Shown piece by piece: positions 11,001 to 23,400 of a stretch of DNA of 64,000 nucleotides (position 1 is its first letter; the number at the start of each line of letters is the position of its first letter). A program made the position numbers and the translations under genes. Source of the DNA: Schistocephalus solidus (taxonomy: Eukaryota; Platyhelminthes; Cestoda; Diphyllobothriidea; Diphyllobothriidae); the NCBI GenBank assembly GCA_017591395.1, contig WEDG01003376.1, positions 122,131 to 186,130 on the forward strand, read 5' to 3'. The notes below the pieces were generated by a model. It was not told the origin of the DNA, did no database searches, and saw nothing but the letters and a program-made list of their open reading frames with translations.

Positions 11001-14000
11001 CAACCGGCAGCCGTGAGTTTAATCACACTTGGGTCAAGTTACCCAACAAACTTATTGTAACTTATGGAATCTACCAATTCTGCTACAGTAAGCTGGCTGA
11101 CCAAGCAGGATTTCTTAAGAAATCGATATAGATTGATGGTAGGTTTTTGACAAGCCTACCATTGTATGAGACTCGTTTTCTTCAAAGGTTTTTGCTAAAA
11201 ATCCTTGGCTACCTCGTTTCACAGATGAAGGCTGACGTGCATTTTTTTCGTAGCAAGTATAGGCAGGAAGTAGGCAAATTGTCCCTGAATAATCTTTTTG
11301 TGCATCACGCGAGAGCGTCGACGTCTATATTTTTGGGGACCATTTTCGTCATCCTTGCTTACTTCCACATCTTTTTTTCTATGATTATACCATGACGTGG
11401 TCCAAACGCCTCATTGGGTAATGTCCTGTTTTCAGATCACTTATTGAGTCGTCCGAAGACAGTCTTCTGACCTAACTTGCAGTCATTTTTGTAGCGAGCT
11501 AGCACACCATCTTAGGGTTATTTATAAGAAAAATCCGTATATAACTGCTGGTATAGTAAAACGACTAAGTATCTGTGAAAATTGGTATTTCATTTTACGT
11601 CACAGCATATCTAATAAAAATTTACAAAAAACGTTACTATTTTGTGGAAAAGAAGGGGTTTTTAAACGTTATATCATTGACAGAAGAAACTATTTTCAGT
11701 TTCACAAGGGCTGTTTGTGCAACCCATGCACAGACAGATTAGCGCAAGCACCACATGCTTGTTCATCAATAGTTCTTTGCTAAAAATGTGTCTGGTTTAA
11801 AAAAATGCATCTATTTTATCCTAGTCTACTACGTTTTTTTACTCAAATGAAGTACAATTTCCTTAGGAAGGAGGCACTCCACACAGCGTATTAGGTCAAT
11901 AACTAAAATTCCCCTATATCCAAGGCGTTCTTCAGCTGATCATCCGGGTGTCGGTTACCATGTTCCACTTCTTTCGAACCCCACTGCATTTAACAGTCTG
12001 CAGACAGTTTTTTCAGCAGTAAAGGAACATATTTGTTGAGTTTTTGGTTTGACTGTGAAGTACTTCCGTGGTCTTACCTTTTGCAAATGCTACTGTCTCT
12101 ATTCATTGGTCGGAAAAGAAAATTGTTTATGTTAAGCTTACATGAGGTTTAAGGCTTGGTACAACAAGTATCAGTCTTTTGTCTCACGCAAAAGAGGTTG
12201 TAGGTACCTTGCTTATTTTAATTCTTTCTTCAGTGGGTTAGCTTTTGCTTTTTTTCATCGCTGTGCTTTTAAATTCAGATTAAATGGCAAATTGTTGCGG
12301 CTTTCTAAAGGCTACCAGTAAACCGACCTCGATGCTGATAATTATCATCAGGCTTACTGTCACTTGTTATTGTCAATGAGTTACGCTTGTTCAAGATGCA
12401 TTTCAAGTGACACATGAATGGTTGGTTTTTTAGTCCGCCCCCTCCCTCCCCCAACGATAATTCTTTCCAAAGGCAATCACTGATAGCCGTTCTGAGAGCT
12501 TCATCCAAATTGGACTAATTTTCCCAGCTGAACCAATTGTCTCATGTATCACGCCCTTATAACCATAGGCAGTTATGAGCTCGTTCGCGAATCATCTGAG
12601 ACACCCACCTTCTTCATCAGCCGGAGCTATCACGAAGTACCAGAGACAGTATAATTATCCCCAGTGTGTAAAGTCATTTGCACAAAACAAGAGTTTGTCG
12701 GCACAATTTAAAGATCTCTTATGGGTGTTCTTACGTCCTTTACAGCACCTACTGTCGATATTTTTGCGTCCATGCCTTCATAGTTTAAGAGTACCGGTTT
12801 TCCCACATAATGTCAGTAAATGCCCTCTGAAAGGTTCTTATCCATTAACGTGTTCTAGATATATATTCCCACTGTTTTGTTCTAACTCTTACCCTTGTTT
12901 TTCAGCTTCAAGCTATGCATGAATTCATTCTGGCGCAACAGAAATTAAAATTCCAGGAACAACAGTTGATGGAATCCATAGCAGGCGTTAAATATTCAAA
13001 GAAGCCCAAGTATACTCCTGACGGTCTGCTAATCAAGTACGAGTACGATTCAGATGAAGACTGTGAGGGTGGAACGTGGGAACACAAACTTCGGGCCGCC
13101 GAAATGGAAGCAACTAAAGGTGGGCTAGTGGCGCCATTATGCCTGAATCGTTTGTTAAAAATTTCCAACACATTGTCATCTCAATGGTTTGTTTCGAAAC
13201 CTATCTTTTTAATCAGTGGATTGTTTCAGACCCAGGTTCTTAAACTGATTTTCTATCATGGAACACGTGGTGTTCTCCTAAACTGGAAGGACCTCGATTT
13301 ATAACCCATGTCTGTTGCCTCGAGGCAAAGCGACTTCTGACGCCATAGTTTGTGACAGGCGCATACTTCGTAGGCTGTTGGCTTTCCGGGTCTCTGACCA
13401 CTTGGTACAATGATGGCTGACATTATATAGTTTTCTACCACCAGCTGAATTTGGAGTTTGCTCATCAAATCATCTAACATATACCCTTTATCGTAGGAAT
13501 TTAGAGAATTTCGGACCTCGAATGTTTACTGTTAACCATGTACTTTTCCCAGCCCTTGACCTTGCTGGTTGTCTCATCCTCTAAAATGATGCATTTTGTT
13601 CTACAAATGGGGAGGAGGCTCTTGAGCGATTTTGTGAACTGATCATATAGTATCTCATTATGCATCAACTAACATTTGAAAATGCATTTTTGAGTAAAAA
13701 GGATTGATTAAGTTGAGTTGTTATGTTGATTGTCATGCGAATATTCCATGATATTTCAGCCACGCCAATATGCTGTCTTTTAAATGACCTGTTTTCTAAC
13801 CGCCAGCAAAATGACATTCCGTAAGAAAGAAATACTACTACTACTGCTTCGCCAATACTATCACGAAACCACTTAACTCATCCTCTCTAATCGGAATCAG
13901 ATTGAAGAATTTTGGTTTAAATTTAATCTGGTAGGCCAGGTACTGTACCTGCTACATTGAGCTGCGGTGCACAGAAGAGGACGCACCTAACTCGTCCATC

Positions 14001-16902
14001 GAACTAGTCGAGCATCAGTATTATCTGGGCTGTACTGCCGACTTGCGCGTGCCGTATTTTATAATAAGAAAACTGCATGCAGCATGAACCTAACTCTTCT
14101 TTTAATCTTCATACCCCAATCGCAAAACCTGGTCAGTACGACTAGAGAGAGGATCGTCCTGTTTGTCCTAAGTCACACCTGCTTTAGCCCCAACTGACAG
14201 GATCCATACCTCACTCTCATGAGCATTAACTAAACGATAGTTGTCATAAGACAATAATATGAGGGAGAAATCGTGACCCCATTCTTAAATCCAGGGGCTA
14301 ATTGTTTCGTCTGTTTGACACTTCCGAAATCACGACCTCTAAAAGCTCAAATTTTATGTCTGGGGGTTAAATTAAAGAAGATTATATCAATCTCAGATTC
14401 CTCTAAAACAATGGTATTTTAAGGGGTCATTCTGAAAAGCCTTATGTACACTAAACTTTTGGCTCCTTAGCTGTCATAGTCTTACTCGTTTTATCTTTCG
14501 TATCTTTTTGTTCTTGTCTTATTCAGAGTGGGCTGAAAAGTTAACGGAAATGGGTCAAGGCAAGCACCATATTGGTGACTTCCTTCCTCCAGATGAATTG
14601 GATCGATTCATGGAGACATATCGGGTGAGTTTTCTTCCACTGTCTAGTTATTGCTTTGTTCCCCCTTTTCCAGTAACCTGCTGCACCACTTGTCTGTTTC
14701 TACGGCAGATGGTAACTGCGTACCCATTTTTCAAGTCATGTTTCAATCCTGCAGTACTGACAAAAACAATGACTGAATTTTTTTCGGTTTGCGGTCTCTC
14801 GTGCTGCGTAGGCTTTTCCCGCCACCTTCTTGTCCAGTGATGATTTATGCAATCCCCATTTTAATTACTACTGGTAATCCACAAAAAAATAACGACTGCA
14901 CTTAACAGCGGGCAAGCTGTCCTGGAAACCGTGTGCACGTGCGCACCCAACCTCATTCCTAGTCGGCCTCACTTACACAAGTCACCATCTGAACCTTATT
15001 CCGCTGTTGGAAGATGATGAGTGCAGGATGAGTACGTTAGATGCTGTGCAAGTGTGCACCAAGTGTGCGCAAGTCACCGCTACTGCACCCTACTCTTGGG
15101 TCAGTGGTAAACCTCGTCGTCCGAGCTATCCTGTGTGTGCATGTGCAAGGCAAGTGGATGTCACTATTGTTCAGCTCAGTCAACACGATTCTAGTGTCGA
15201 GGAAGTCGAATAGTCTACAGCGCTGGATGGAGCATTACAGATACACCCTTGACTGCCCATCTATGATCCCCTAGGAAGCCAGCAACGGGCATCCTCTCGT
15301 GAAGAACAGGGCTGACAGCGAACGCCTGCCGAAGCCGTAGGAGCTCAAAACCGTATAAAATATGTCCGTAAAGTGACCGAGAGCAGCAGGAGTTAATATG
15401 CTGTGTCACCTCTTCGTCTAAAATACTGTTTCTATTGTCGTCTTAATTTCAGGCTCTGAAGGAAGGTCGTGAACCCGACTACTCAGACTACAAACTTTAA
15501 GCTGACTTGCGAGAATGTCGGATTTCAGATGCTAGAGAAGATGGGTTGGAAAGAGGGCGAGGGTCTGGGTGCCTCTGGACAAGGTATAATCAATCCTGTT
15601 GGCAAGTAAGTGAAATCTACTCGCTTATAAACTGTCTACCTCTACGCAACAGCTCAGCTACAGTCACACCTCGCCTCTTGTCTCTAGGTGTCCCCCCTTG
15701 TGTCATATTATATTTTTGTGGTTATAGCCCTCCCTTAATGTATTAAATGCATCACCAATAGACTGATTGTTTTTCGCTTTTCTAGGGGCAACGTCTTCGT
15801 AGATGGTGTTGGCTTGGGTGTGGAAAGACCAGCTAACTTGAAGCAGGACGACGATGAGTATGATGCCTACAGAAAGCGAATGATGCTCGCCTACCGCTTT
15901 CGTCCTAATCCTCTGGTTGTTACGACTGTTCTGCTCTTCTGTTATTTCCTACCATCCTCCCGTTTTTCCTTCTGTAAATGTCTAATGGGATTTAGGGCGC
16001 AAAGTTGTTTCCCCTTGTTCGGGTGTCCTCTTCGTTTGGTAGATCGCAAGGTTTATCGGATAACGCCATTCCTGCGTGACTTACTTGCTTACTTCCGTAA
16101 CCTTACCACTAAACCTGTCACCACGGGGCTTTCAAAACGAATTTTGGTGATGTGGTATGCCAAAAAATATGCCGATTGACTGGTAGGTTTCGTGATGCTG
16201 ACTTGCTTGTCAGTTGAGTCTGATCTGTGAACCATTGACATAACTTGTTAATGCTTCGGCCACAGGTGCAAACTCAGAACTGGATCACCAAGGAGGGCAG
16301 GAAGAAAATACTGTCTCGAGCTTCTCCCAATATTTCCAATGTACTCCTGCCATCTTTCACTTGCACGCTGTGCGGATTGCAGTTTGAAAACCTGACTGAC
16401 TTGTTTTTCTTCTAAGTCAACAAACTTTTCAAACAAAATTATTGGATGTTTCGTAACGTCAAAACGGAATTTTTAAATTGGATTTAAATCTCTGTCGCGG
16501 TTTTCCATCAGCAGGGAAAATACACTCGCTAACTTTTCTTCCGCCCTCACAGAACTGTCAGCGTTTAACTCTGCTTATTGCGCAAAGAGTACAAATTAAA
16601 GTGCTGTTAATTTCTTCTCTAAGCGCAACGGTGCACAGGTAAATCGTAGAGATTGCCGATTCGACTGAATTCTGCTGAAATCCCTGGCCGCACGCTCATT
16701 CCTTAGTTTTTATCGATCATATATCCGGCATAATGGTTGTCGGTCTCCCTTTCCCTTGGCTGATTGAGTAGTTACCAAGATTGTTTGCGTTATGCTGTTT
16801 GTTTCTATTTGTCGACGTTCTATTCCCACGGCTGCTTTAACTCCCAGTACTTCTCCCTTTATCTGACCTTTTCAGAACAACCCCAGGCGAGACTACTACT
16901 AG
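8091..16902 (+). CDS. SUGP1: SUGP1/SF4-like splicing factor (SURP and G-patch protein), 13 exons, one frameshift
   Basis: Exons: 8091-8154, 8191-8240, 8277-8308, 8341-8369, 8439-8562, 8594-8685, 9243-9689, 10495-10598, 12906-13119, 14527-14624, 15453-15605, 15786-15915, 16876-16902; about 521 aa. SUGP1 acts in the nucleus; in human it joins the SF3B1 spliceosome, and its G-patch stimulates the helicase DHX15. Seen: the N-terminal family motif [10 protein letters not shown]; one SURP domain at about aa 60-125 ([37 protein letters not shown]); a basic KRKSRW motif near aa 232; an Ala-rich helix; then [27 protein letters not shown]; a G-patch at about aa 432-485 ([20 protein letters not shown]); and the C-terminal [14 protein letters not shown]. 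Human SUGP1 has two SURP domains, this copy one. The ATG at 8091 has an upstream in-frame stop. Splice phases agree throughout except inside exon 11: near 15,495 two bases are missing, giving TAA at 15,498. Beclin follows on the same strand. Confidence 0.93.
10885..11150 (-). repeat. tRNA-like SINE copy in a SUGP1 intron
   Basis: Shares long blocks with 18,235-18,520, for example GCCGTGAGTTTAATCACACT at both sites, followed by a related stretch with GGATTTC and a similar end. Read on the minus strand, the part near 10,890-11,005 corresponds to the tRNA-like head of the better-preserved copy at 18.3 kb, although its own A and B boxes are decayed. The repeat lies wholly in the intron 10,599-12,905 and is antisense to the gene. 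Confidence 0.6.
15494..15501 (+). other. SUGP1: Apparent 2-nt deletion in SUGP1 exon 11
   Basis: From the exon start at 15,453 the frame reads [11 protein letters not shown] and then hits TAA at 15,498-15,500. One base into the next codon, the sequence TTTAAGCTG resumes the conserved F-K-L-T-x-E-N reading. Human SUGP1 has one extra residue here (YKEFKLT), so two bases appear to be missing. Everything before and after is in frame with the neighbouring exons. This is either a real null allele or polymorphism, or a sequence or assembly error. Confidence 0.8.
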
Positions 16903-17058
16903 CATATCGCATGGACGTGATGATGACCTTGCAGAGGAGCAAAAAGGAGCGTCAGGGGGTTGGTGACGATGTTTTTTCTTTTCAACCGTCCTTTCCTCTC
17001 GCCACACATTGCCTTCTTTGTAATCTTGTGAATACTTGTTAACACTCTTGTTCTTCTG

Positions 17059-17064
17059 AATAAA
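17059..17064 (+). terminator. Likely polyadenylation signal of SUGP1
   Basis: A canonical AATAAA lies 157 nt after the SUGP1 stop codon and is followed by T-rich sequence. It is the first such hexamer downstream of the stop, so it is the likely 3' end of that transcript. The next start codon, Beclin, is about 430 nt further on. Confidence 0.6.
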
Positions 17065-17088
17065 TGCTTCCATTTTATCAGCCTTTAA

Positions 17089-17493
17089 TTTTTTTACGCG
17101 TTTGAATGGTCGCAGTTGGAACGTCCACCCCCTCCCCTCTCCCCCTTTAACCTGCGATGCAGACGCAATACTTGCAATCTTTACTCCAACAGTGCTTAAG
17201 TTATTCCTCTATCGCATTCATTGGGGATGCATCCTCTCTGACGGACAAATTCCTGGCTACTCTAGGTGGATTTTAGGCTTCCAAGGATTTTGAGGGCAGG
17301 CTACTTCTCTAACCTCGCCCAAATCTAATTTCGAAGATAAGCATTTGGTGCGCTCAACTTTCTTTTATGTGTGCCGATAAGATCTCGTTTACCGGGACCA
17401 TCCTTGATCCTCAAACAGGCGCATTTTATGTTTTCTTCTTTCTGCAACCTTTTCAAAACCTGAATTTGATAATTCCTTCCTTTGTTGTCAGTA
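17089..17493 (+). promoter_or_regulatory. SUGP1-Beclin intergenic spacer with a splice acceptor just before the Beclin ATG
   Basis: About 400 nt of non-coding sequence. It ends in a pyrimidine-rich tract and TTGTCAG, with the AG at 17,490-17,491, only 2 nt before the Beclin ATG. Flatworms trans-splice a spliced leader to many mRNAs, so this AG could be a spliced-leader acceptor. It could equally be the acceptor of an ordinary 5'-UTR intron. No TATA-like element was convincing. Confidence 0.4.
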
Positions 17494-20400
17494 ATGTCTG
17501 AGGTCGACGATCGCCTCTGTCAAGGATCCGAGTCGCAGAAAGTTTCCGTTGGTCAGTACTCGTGCCAAAAATGCAAAAATCCTATATACCTTACAGCGGA
17601 TCTTGAACAACTCCGAGGTCCGGATTTGTCTTCCATTATTGGTAGGGCTTTTTGTATACACCTTTTATATACAGTAACTGCCCCATCTGAAATCCATGAG
17701 ATAGGGCCCGTTATGCGAAATCACCCCGCACTGCGTCTCCCAAAGTTTCCCAGGAGTAAATAAGCCACCGCTCTTAAAAAGAAGGCATATTATGGTTTAA
17801 CAATTAATATTAAGTTCTTTAGAAATACTTTTTTTCAGAAAAGCGGCAAATTTCGAAAACGTGAAAAATCGGGTTAACTAATTAACCTGAAGTTTTTACT
17901 GTACAGAAGGCTTATCCATGTAAACAAACGAGTAAATAAAACACCACAAGTAGAATCACTTATGAAAATAGTCTTTTTTGCGTATATACGCGGAAGTTGT
18001 CTTCCAGATTAAGGGCAATGGAAAGTATGACCGTTACCAAACAGCCTAGATTTTGAATATATATTCAAATACGGTTTCACGAGCGTTGCAGGTTTCTTCT
18101 TTCGTTTATACATTGTTTAAGATGCGTTTGACTAATTCAAATAGATTTTCGCTTTATTGCACCGACAGGGATATCACAAGAATAAAATATTTCATAAGCT
18201 GACATGATGATAGGCAGGTTAGTAACCGATCAATTTTTATAGAATTCATTTGGCCCACTTGTGAAAAGCTCGGCGGTTGCTTTGGGCTTCGAATCCACAC
18301 CAGCAAGGAGGAGGCTTTAGTACCGCTAACGCTCTAGCCAACTGAGATACGAGGCCCCACCGGTAGCCGTGAGTTTAATCACACTTGGATCAAGTTACCC
18401 GCCCAGACTACGGCAACGTATGGAATCCATCAATTCTGATTCATTAAGCTGACTGCCCAAGCAGGATTTCCTAAGCGATCCACCAGATGAATACCAGATA
18501 CAATTAATTAGTCGAAGATTTTGGCAGATTTGAATAATTCCTTTGACCCACTTGCGAAAAACTCGGCTGCATCACACAAGTTTATTACCGAGTTTTTGGC
18601 ATAAAAAGTCACAAATTTGCAAAACTGAATTTTAAAAACTAAATCTGTCCGTGTTTCCTTGGCAACTCGTCGCAAGTCGTGCTAAAAACTGGGAGTTCCA
18701 TACCTTAAATATACCTTCCCGCAACCCCGCTCTACATCATTAGACGCGCACGGATACTAAAAAGCAACTTCAGCTATCTATACGTATGTTTTTCACCTTT
18801 TATTACGTGATGCTGATAAGAAGTGGGATTCCAACTTATGCTAAGTAGACTAGGCAGTCGCAATCCAAGCCAACTGTGAATATATCTTTTAGAAACTCTG
18901 CATCCTTGCAGACATTGGTATTTTGGGAAATTTAAAATGTCGCAATCCTGTAGGGCATGACATCTCCTTTGCTGACTACATTAGACTTCCGAGAATCATG
19001 GTACTATAAGTATTGGAATGCCGGCTCTTCTGACCTTATTGCCACCTCCACGTTTAGAGGAACCTATAATATCGCGTTTATTTTGGCACCTACCATTTAG
19101 GTGAAGAGATTTCCACCTGTGGCAGCTTTTCTCCCGACCAACAAACGTCACCTTCGTTAGCCATGTACGTAATGGTTATTATTTTCCCATCACCTTCTTT
19201 GTATTTACAAACATCCTTGTAAAAGTTCGTACTGGATTTTCGCGTCCTGTTTTCCTGCTCTTTGTCCCCTCTATTTTGATCATCAAATCCAATTTGCTGA
19301 ATCGTAACGTGAGAATGATAATGTTGCTATTACGTCCTCTCACAACGTCTAGACTAATTGTCGCTTTACGGCACTTAAATATTTTCGGCCACTGCAGTGA
19401 AGATCGTCCTAGTTGAGGGGTGATGATCACTAACTGTCTGTAGCATCATCTGTTCAGTTCAGTTCAGTTTTATTAAGGCGAAGCCTTTGAGCTCCCTATT
19501 GATGTTTATGACACTGCAAATTAAAAAAAGGCTGACATATAATGGACGTTGGACAAAGGGTTATCTCCCCGTTACACTACAGGGTATCGGATAAAAGGAC
19601 CCGTCTCCCAACCCATCAACAGGTAGGTCAACAGACTGATCCCGTCTTCTCAAACGCCATAGTGAGGCTTTTGAAACGGTAGATAACTGTCGCCCTGCGT
19701 GGAGCCTTCTCTCAAGAGCAGACAAGGGTAAATTGTAGCATCTAACCCGACCCACTTGTCTCTTAACCGAATAAATGCAACCTCGTGACTTGGTCTACGA
19801 TCAACAGGAGAGTCCGTTAGAGCAGTTACTTTATATCTTTGGTAGCCACTACCCGTATGCTCTGAGTATACCCGGAATCGCAGTTGCACTCTTGCTAGTA
19901 TTTGCTCCGACTTTTTTAAGGTAGCTTGTTCGATCTTTAAAGAGAGTGAGGCCCGCTCTCATTGCTCGTGGATTCGGGTAACTGGGACATACCAGATTGT
20001 ACCCAAACTCGGCGTTACTTAAAGATGATCCTTGGTAGGTCAAATAAGACATGAATGCACGCGCGGAAGGTCGTTTTGGTAAGGATGCCTTTTATGACCG
20101 CCTAAACTGGACCTGGAACTAGGAACCGCCCGCCCGCTTAAAATGCATGACCTTGCGATAAATTTCGGGAAGGGTAAACGTTCCTGTGTTTTAACACTAA
20201 AGCCTACCCTACCAAAACGAAAGTGTAACCTTAATATTAATCCGAACTCTACCATAAACCTAAACCCTGCAGACAACACGAACGCAGACCTTACCCCTTA
20301 GCCTAATCCTGACCTCAACGCCAAAAAATAAACCTAACCCTAAGTCTCATCTTAATCCTGATCCTAATTTCCCCGGAATTTGGGGCAAATCCACAGGTAT

Positions 20401-23400
20401 TATGGGCGGTTCCTATTCCCGTGTCTTGTTTAGGCGGCCAAGGCCTCCTTACCGCCGTTTGAACGCCAAAAGTGTCAGTAGGCTGAACCTCTTGCCGGCG
20501 TCCACTGCCTACTGGCTGCAGTGAGCGGCGGTCGTCCGACATACGTGTGGGCGTCTTTCGCCACAAACCAAACTAAGTATGGATCTCTAAGGCCGACCCG
20601 TCACACTAATGGAAGTTTCGTTATTATTAACCTGAACTTGGTGGAACGTTTTTTTCTGGTTTAATGTACAGAAAACCTTTTCTCTGAGAGTCTTACGCTG
20701 GAGCTAATCGACCTGAGGTTTCCTCAATATCGTAGAGTTTATTTTGCACATAGGCTGAAGGTCACATACTTCCTCTTTTAAGTCCCATCTTCGACTTGCT
20801 GTCACGAGCAATGTTCATCTTGGAATCTGCAACATCCTTCCTGCCAAACAAATAGCCTTTCAAAAGCTTGGAATGCAGAGATGCCAATGACTTTCTCGCG
20901 AATGCATTACCTGATCCATTTTCTGGTGTTTACAAGTTTTCTTTCAGTCGGCCCACCTTAGCTCATCACTAAATAATACTGCATTGATTCTTACTCAGGC
21001 GACGACCTACTTCACAGGACCGCTACAAGCAACCATCACTGTTTCGCTCCTCCCACACCTCCGCATCCGCCTCCAGCATGGACCACCGCCTGCAGGTAAG
21101 TTCTGCCGCCTAATTGCGCCTGACAAAGTCCGCCGGTTGGCTAAGTCCGATTCGCGGATATGCAACCCCCTCGCTTCCCCAATCATTATACCATAATTGA
21201 CGCATTTCCCTACGACTGGATGAGTGCAAAGGTCTGAGGGGGGATTCAGGATTCTCTAAATTGTTTGACTTCTTCTCCTTTACTTGAAATGCGGAGGTCG
21301 GGGACGGAACTTCGCAGGAGAGAAAATTCAAATGCAGGGATAGTACTGAAGGCAGTATTTAATGTGCCCGCCTTACGAATAAGGCCACTGTTAGAGGTTT
21401 GAGTATATGGAATATTTTGATGTCCTGCAATTTCCCGTAAGCTAGGTAGATTTAACATGTTTCTCGCTTCTCTTTGAAAGCACCTATATAACTCACATCC
21501 GCGAGTCTAAGCTCATTTCTCTCGAAAACGGGCCATGGGTTGGTATCTCACGCTATTTTTTTTGGGTGGGAACGACCCAGTTATTTTCACCGAGGTTTCC
21601 AAGCTATATCGTAAGCTATATAGCTTCAGGACTACTTAGCAACCGACTGAGTTAAACTGCTTTAGATGGTTTCGATTTTCACTAGTCTTGTCTTTTTTGT
21701 ATCATATTTTGCTTCTTCTCAGCATACTTTCAGTACAACCAAAAGTTTTCGAATGGTCTTCCCTTCACTGCTTTTCAAGCCTTTCTCTAATCAGTTTGAA
21801 AACCTTACCTACTCACCTATTTTCAGTGTCTGTTCTGGATCCAAGGCCTTCTGATATTTTGCTCTTCCTCCCTCTGCAGGTTAATGCTTACCTCTTCGAC
21901 ATCCTGAGTGGACGAGTCAAACCCAATCACCCAATGTGCCAGGAATGTGCGGATATTCTTATCAACACTCAGAAACAGTTACTCGATTTCCAATTGGATG
22001 AATTATCCTGCCTCCAGTGCGTCCACCCCTCCATTCTCAAAGTTATCTTCTTTTTGCCCCCTGTTCCCCCCTTCCCATACATGCGATCTTTTTCGCGTCA
22101 CCAGGGCTTACCTCAGCCAGCTGAATGCCAAGTCCGCCGCCTCCCCAACCTCGATGGAAGAACCGACGGCGAACACTCCAGCTACCGGATTTTCCTACCA
22201 GAGTCAGGTTTTCTTTCCACCCGAGTCTCTGGGCGCAGGATTTTCAACTGAAGAAACGTCCCCGTCCGCTCTACCAGAGGCACTCTCGCCAGATGTGCCG
22301 AATGAGAGCTCCTGTTCCTCATTCGCTCGTTATCCCTCACCGGAAATTCCTGTCAAGACACCAACCCCTCTTCCAATTGGGGATCCCCCCGTCTTCCGCT
22401 GTAGTACCGGTAACGCAGATCTCCATCTCCCGCCCGAGGAGGCTGAGCTGGTTTCTCTACAAGAGGAGTTAGCTCGCGTTTTGACCGAGTCCAAACTCTT
22501 GGATGAGCAGATCGAACGGGACTCGGCAGAATTACAGCTTCGCCAGGAAGAGTTGGATCGGTAAGTTCCCGCTCTCTCTTCCTCTCTCTGACGGTCAATG
22601 TAATAAACTCTTATTACATTAAGAGATATTCTAGATTCTGTTCCGGTTTCTATCTGCTATTCATTGCTCATTCAGTGCAGTTTTTATTCGCGCTGTAACT
22701 GATTGGGCTCGAATCTCGGATCTTTTTCACTAGGGAATAGCTTTCTGTGTAAGTACCAATGCCGACTGTCAGAAACTGCCACAAAAATTGTCCTTATCGT
22801 CACCATTTAGTCTGGATCATTTATCGCCCGTCGTGCAACTCCTGACGAAGGATCTAGCCTGGACACCCGTATTCTGGCCTTCAATCAAACCAGATTAATT
22901 TAACGTCACTCCGATGAGAGAGGTTGGTTTTCCCATGCCTATTCTGGCTGGACGCAAGCCAAACACCCATGTTTCTGGGGTTCACTTATTGCATTTTCAT
23001 CCACTCTGGTGGGAATGGTTTAGTCCAAAATGTGGATTTCCTACGAAATATCTCGTCCTCACGCACGAAGTTTTCCAACGTGTAATATTTAAAATGTAAT
23101 TTATTTTCTTCCTGCTGTATACGCCTGTTTTAAATTCACACCCGGGAAAAAATGCTTCCAACTGTTTTCTTCTGTTGGCTGCTCATTTACTATGAATTCT
23201 CGTGTCTCCTTCGTCATCTTGTTTCCTTTTTTTCACCCGTTGGTTCTGCAAGTAATTTTCTACTCCGACCTGTGCCTTTTAGTGCCACAACCGAGTACAA
23301 CGAAAACAAGCTCGTCCTCCTCGAGGCTGAGGAATCGCTGGGTGTGCTCGAAGCGCGTCTTCGTGATGCACGCTATCAGTTTGAGCGGCTTCGTCGAACC

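Noticed and set aside
14900..15150. Copy of the RTE-like 3' tail in a SUGP1 intron
   Set aside because: Only short matches (GCGCAAGTCACCG, ACCTCGTCG) to 55.0-55.1 kb were seen, and these were too scattered to call without an alignment.
17642..17763. Beclin exon 1 reading on into the intron
   Set aside because: The open frame continues to 17,763 but has a good GTAGGG donor at 17,642 and loses family similarity after it.
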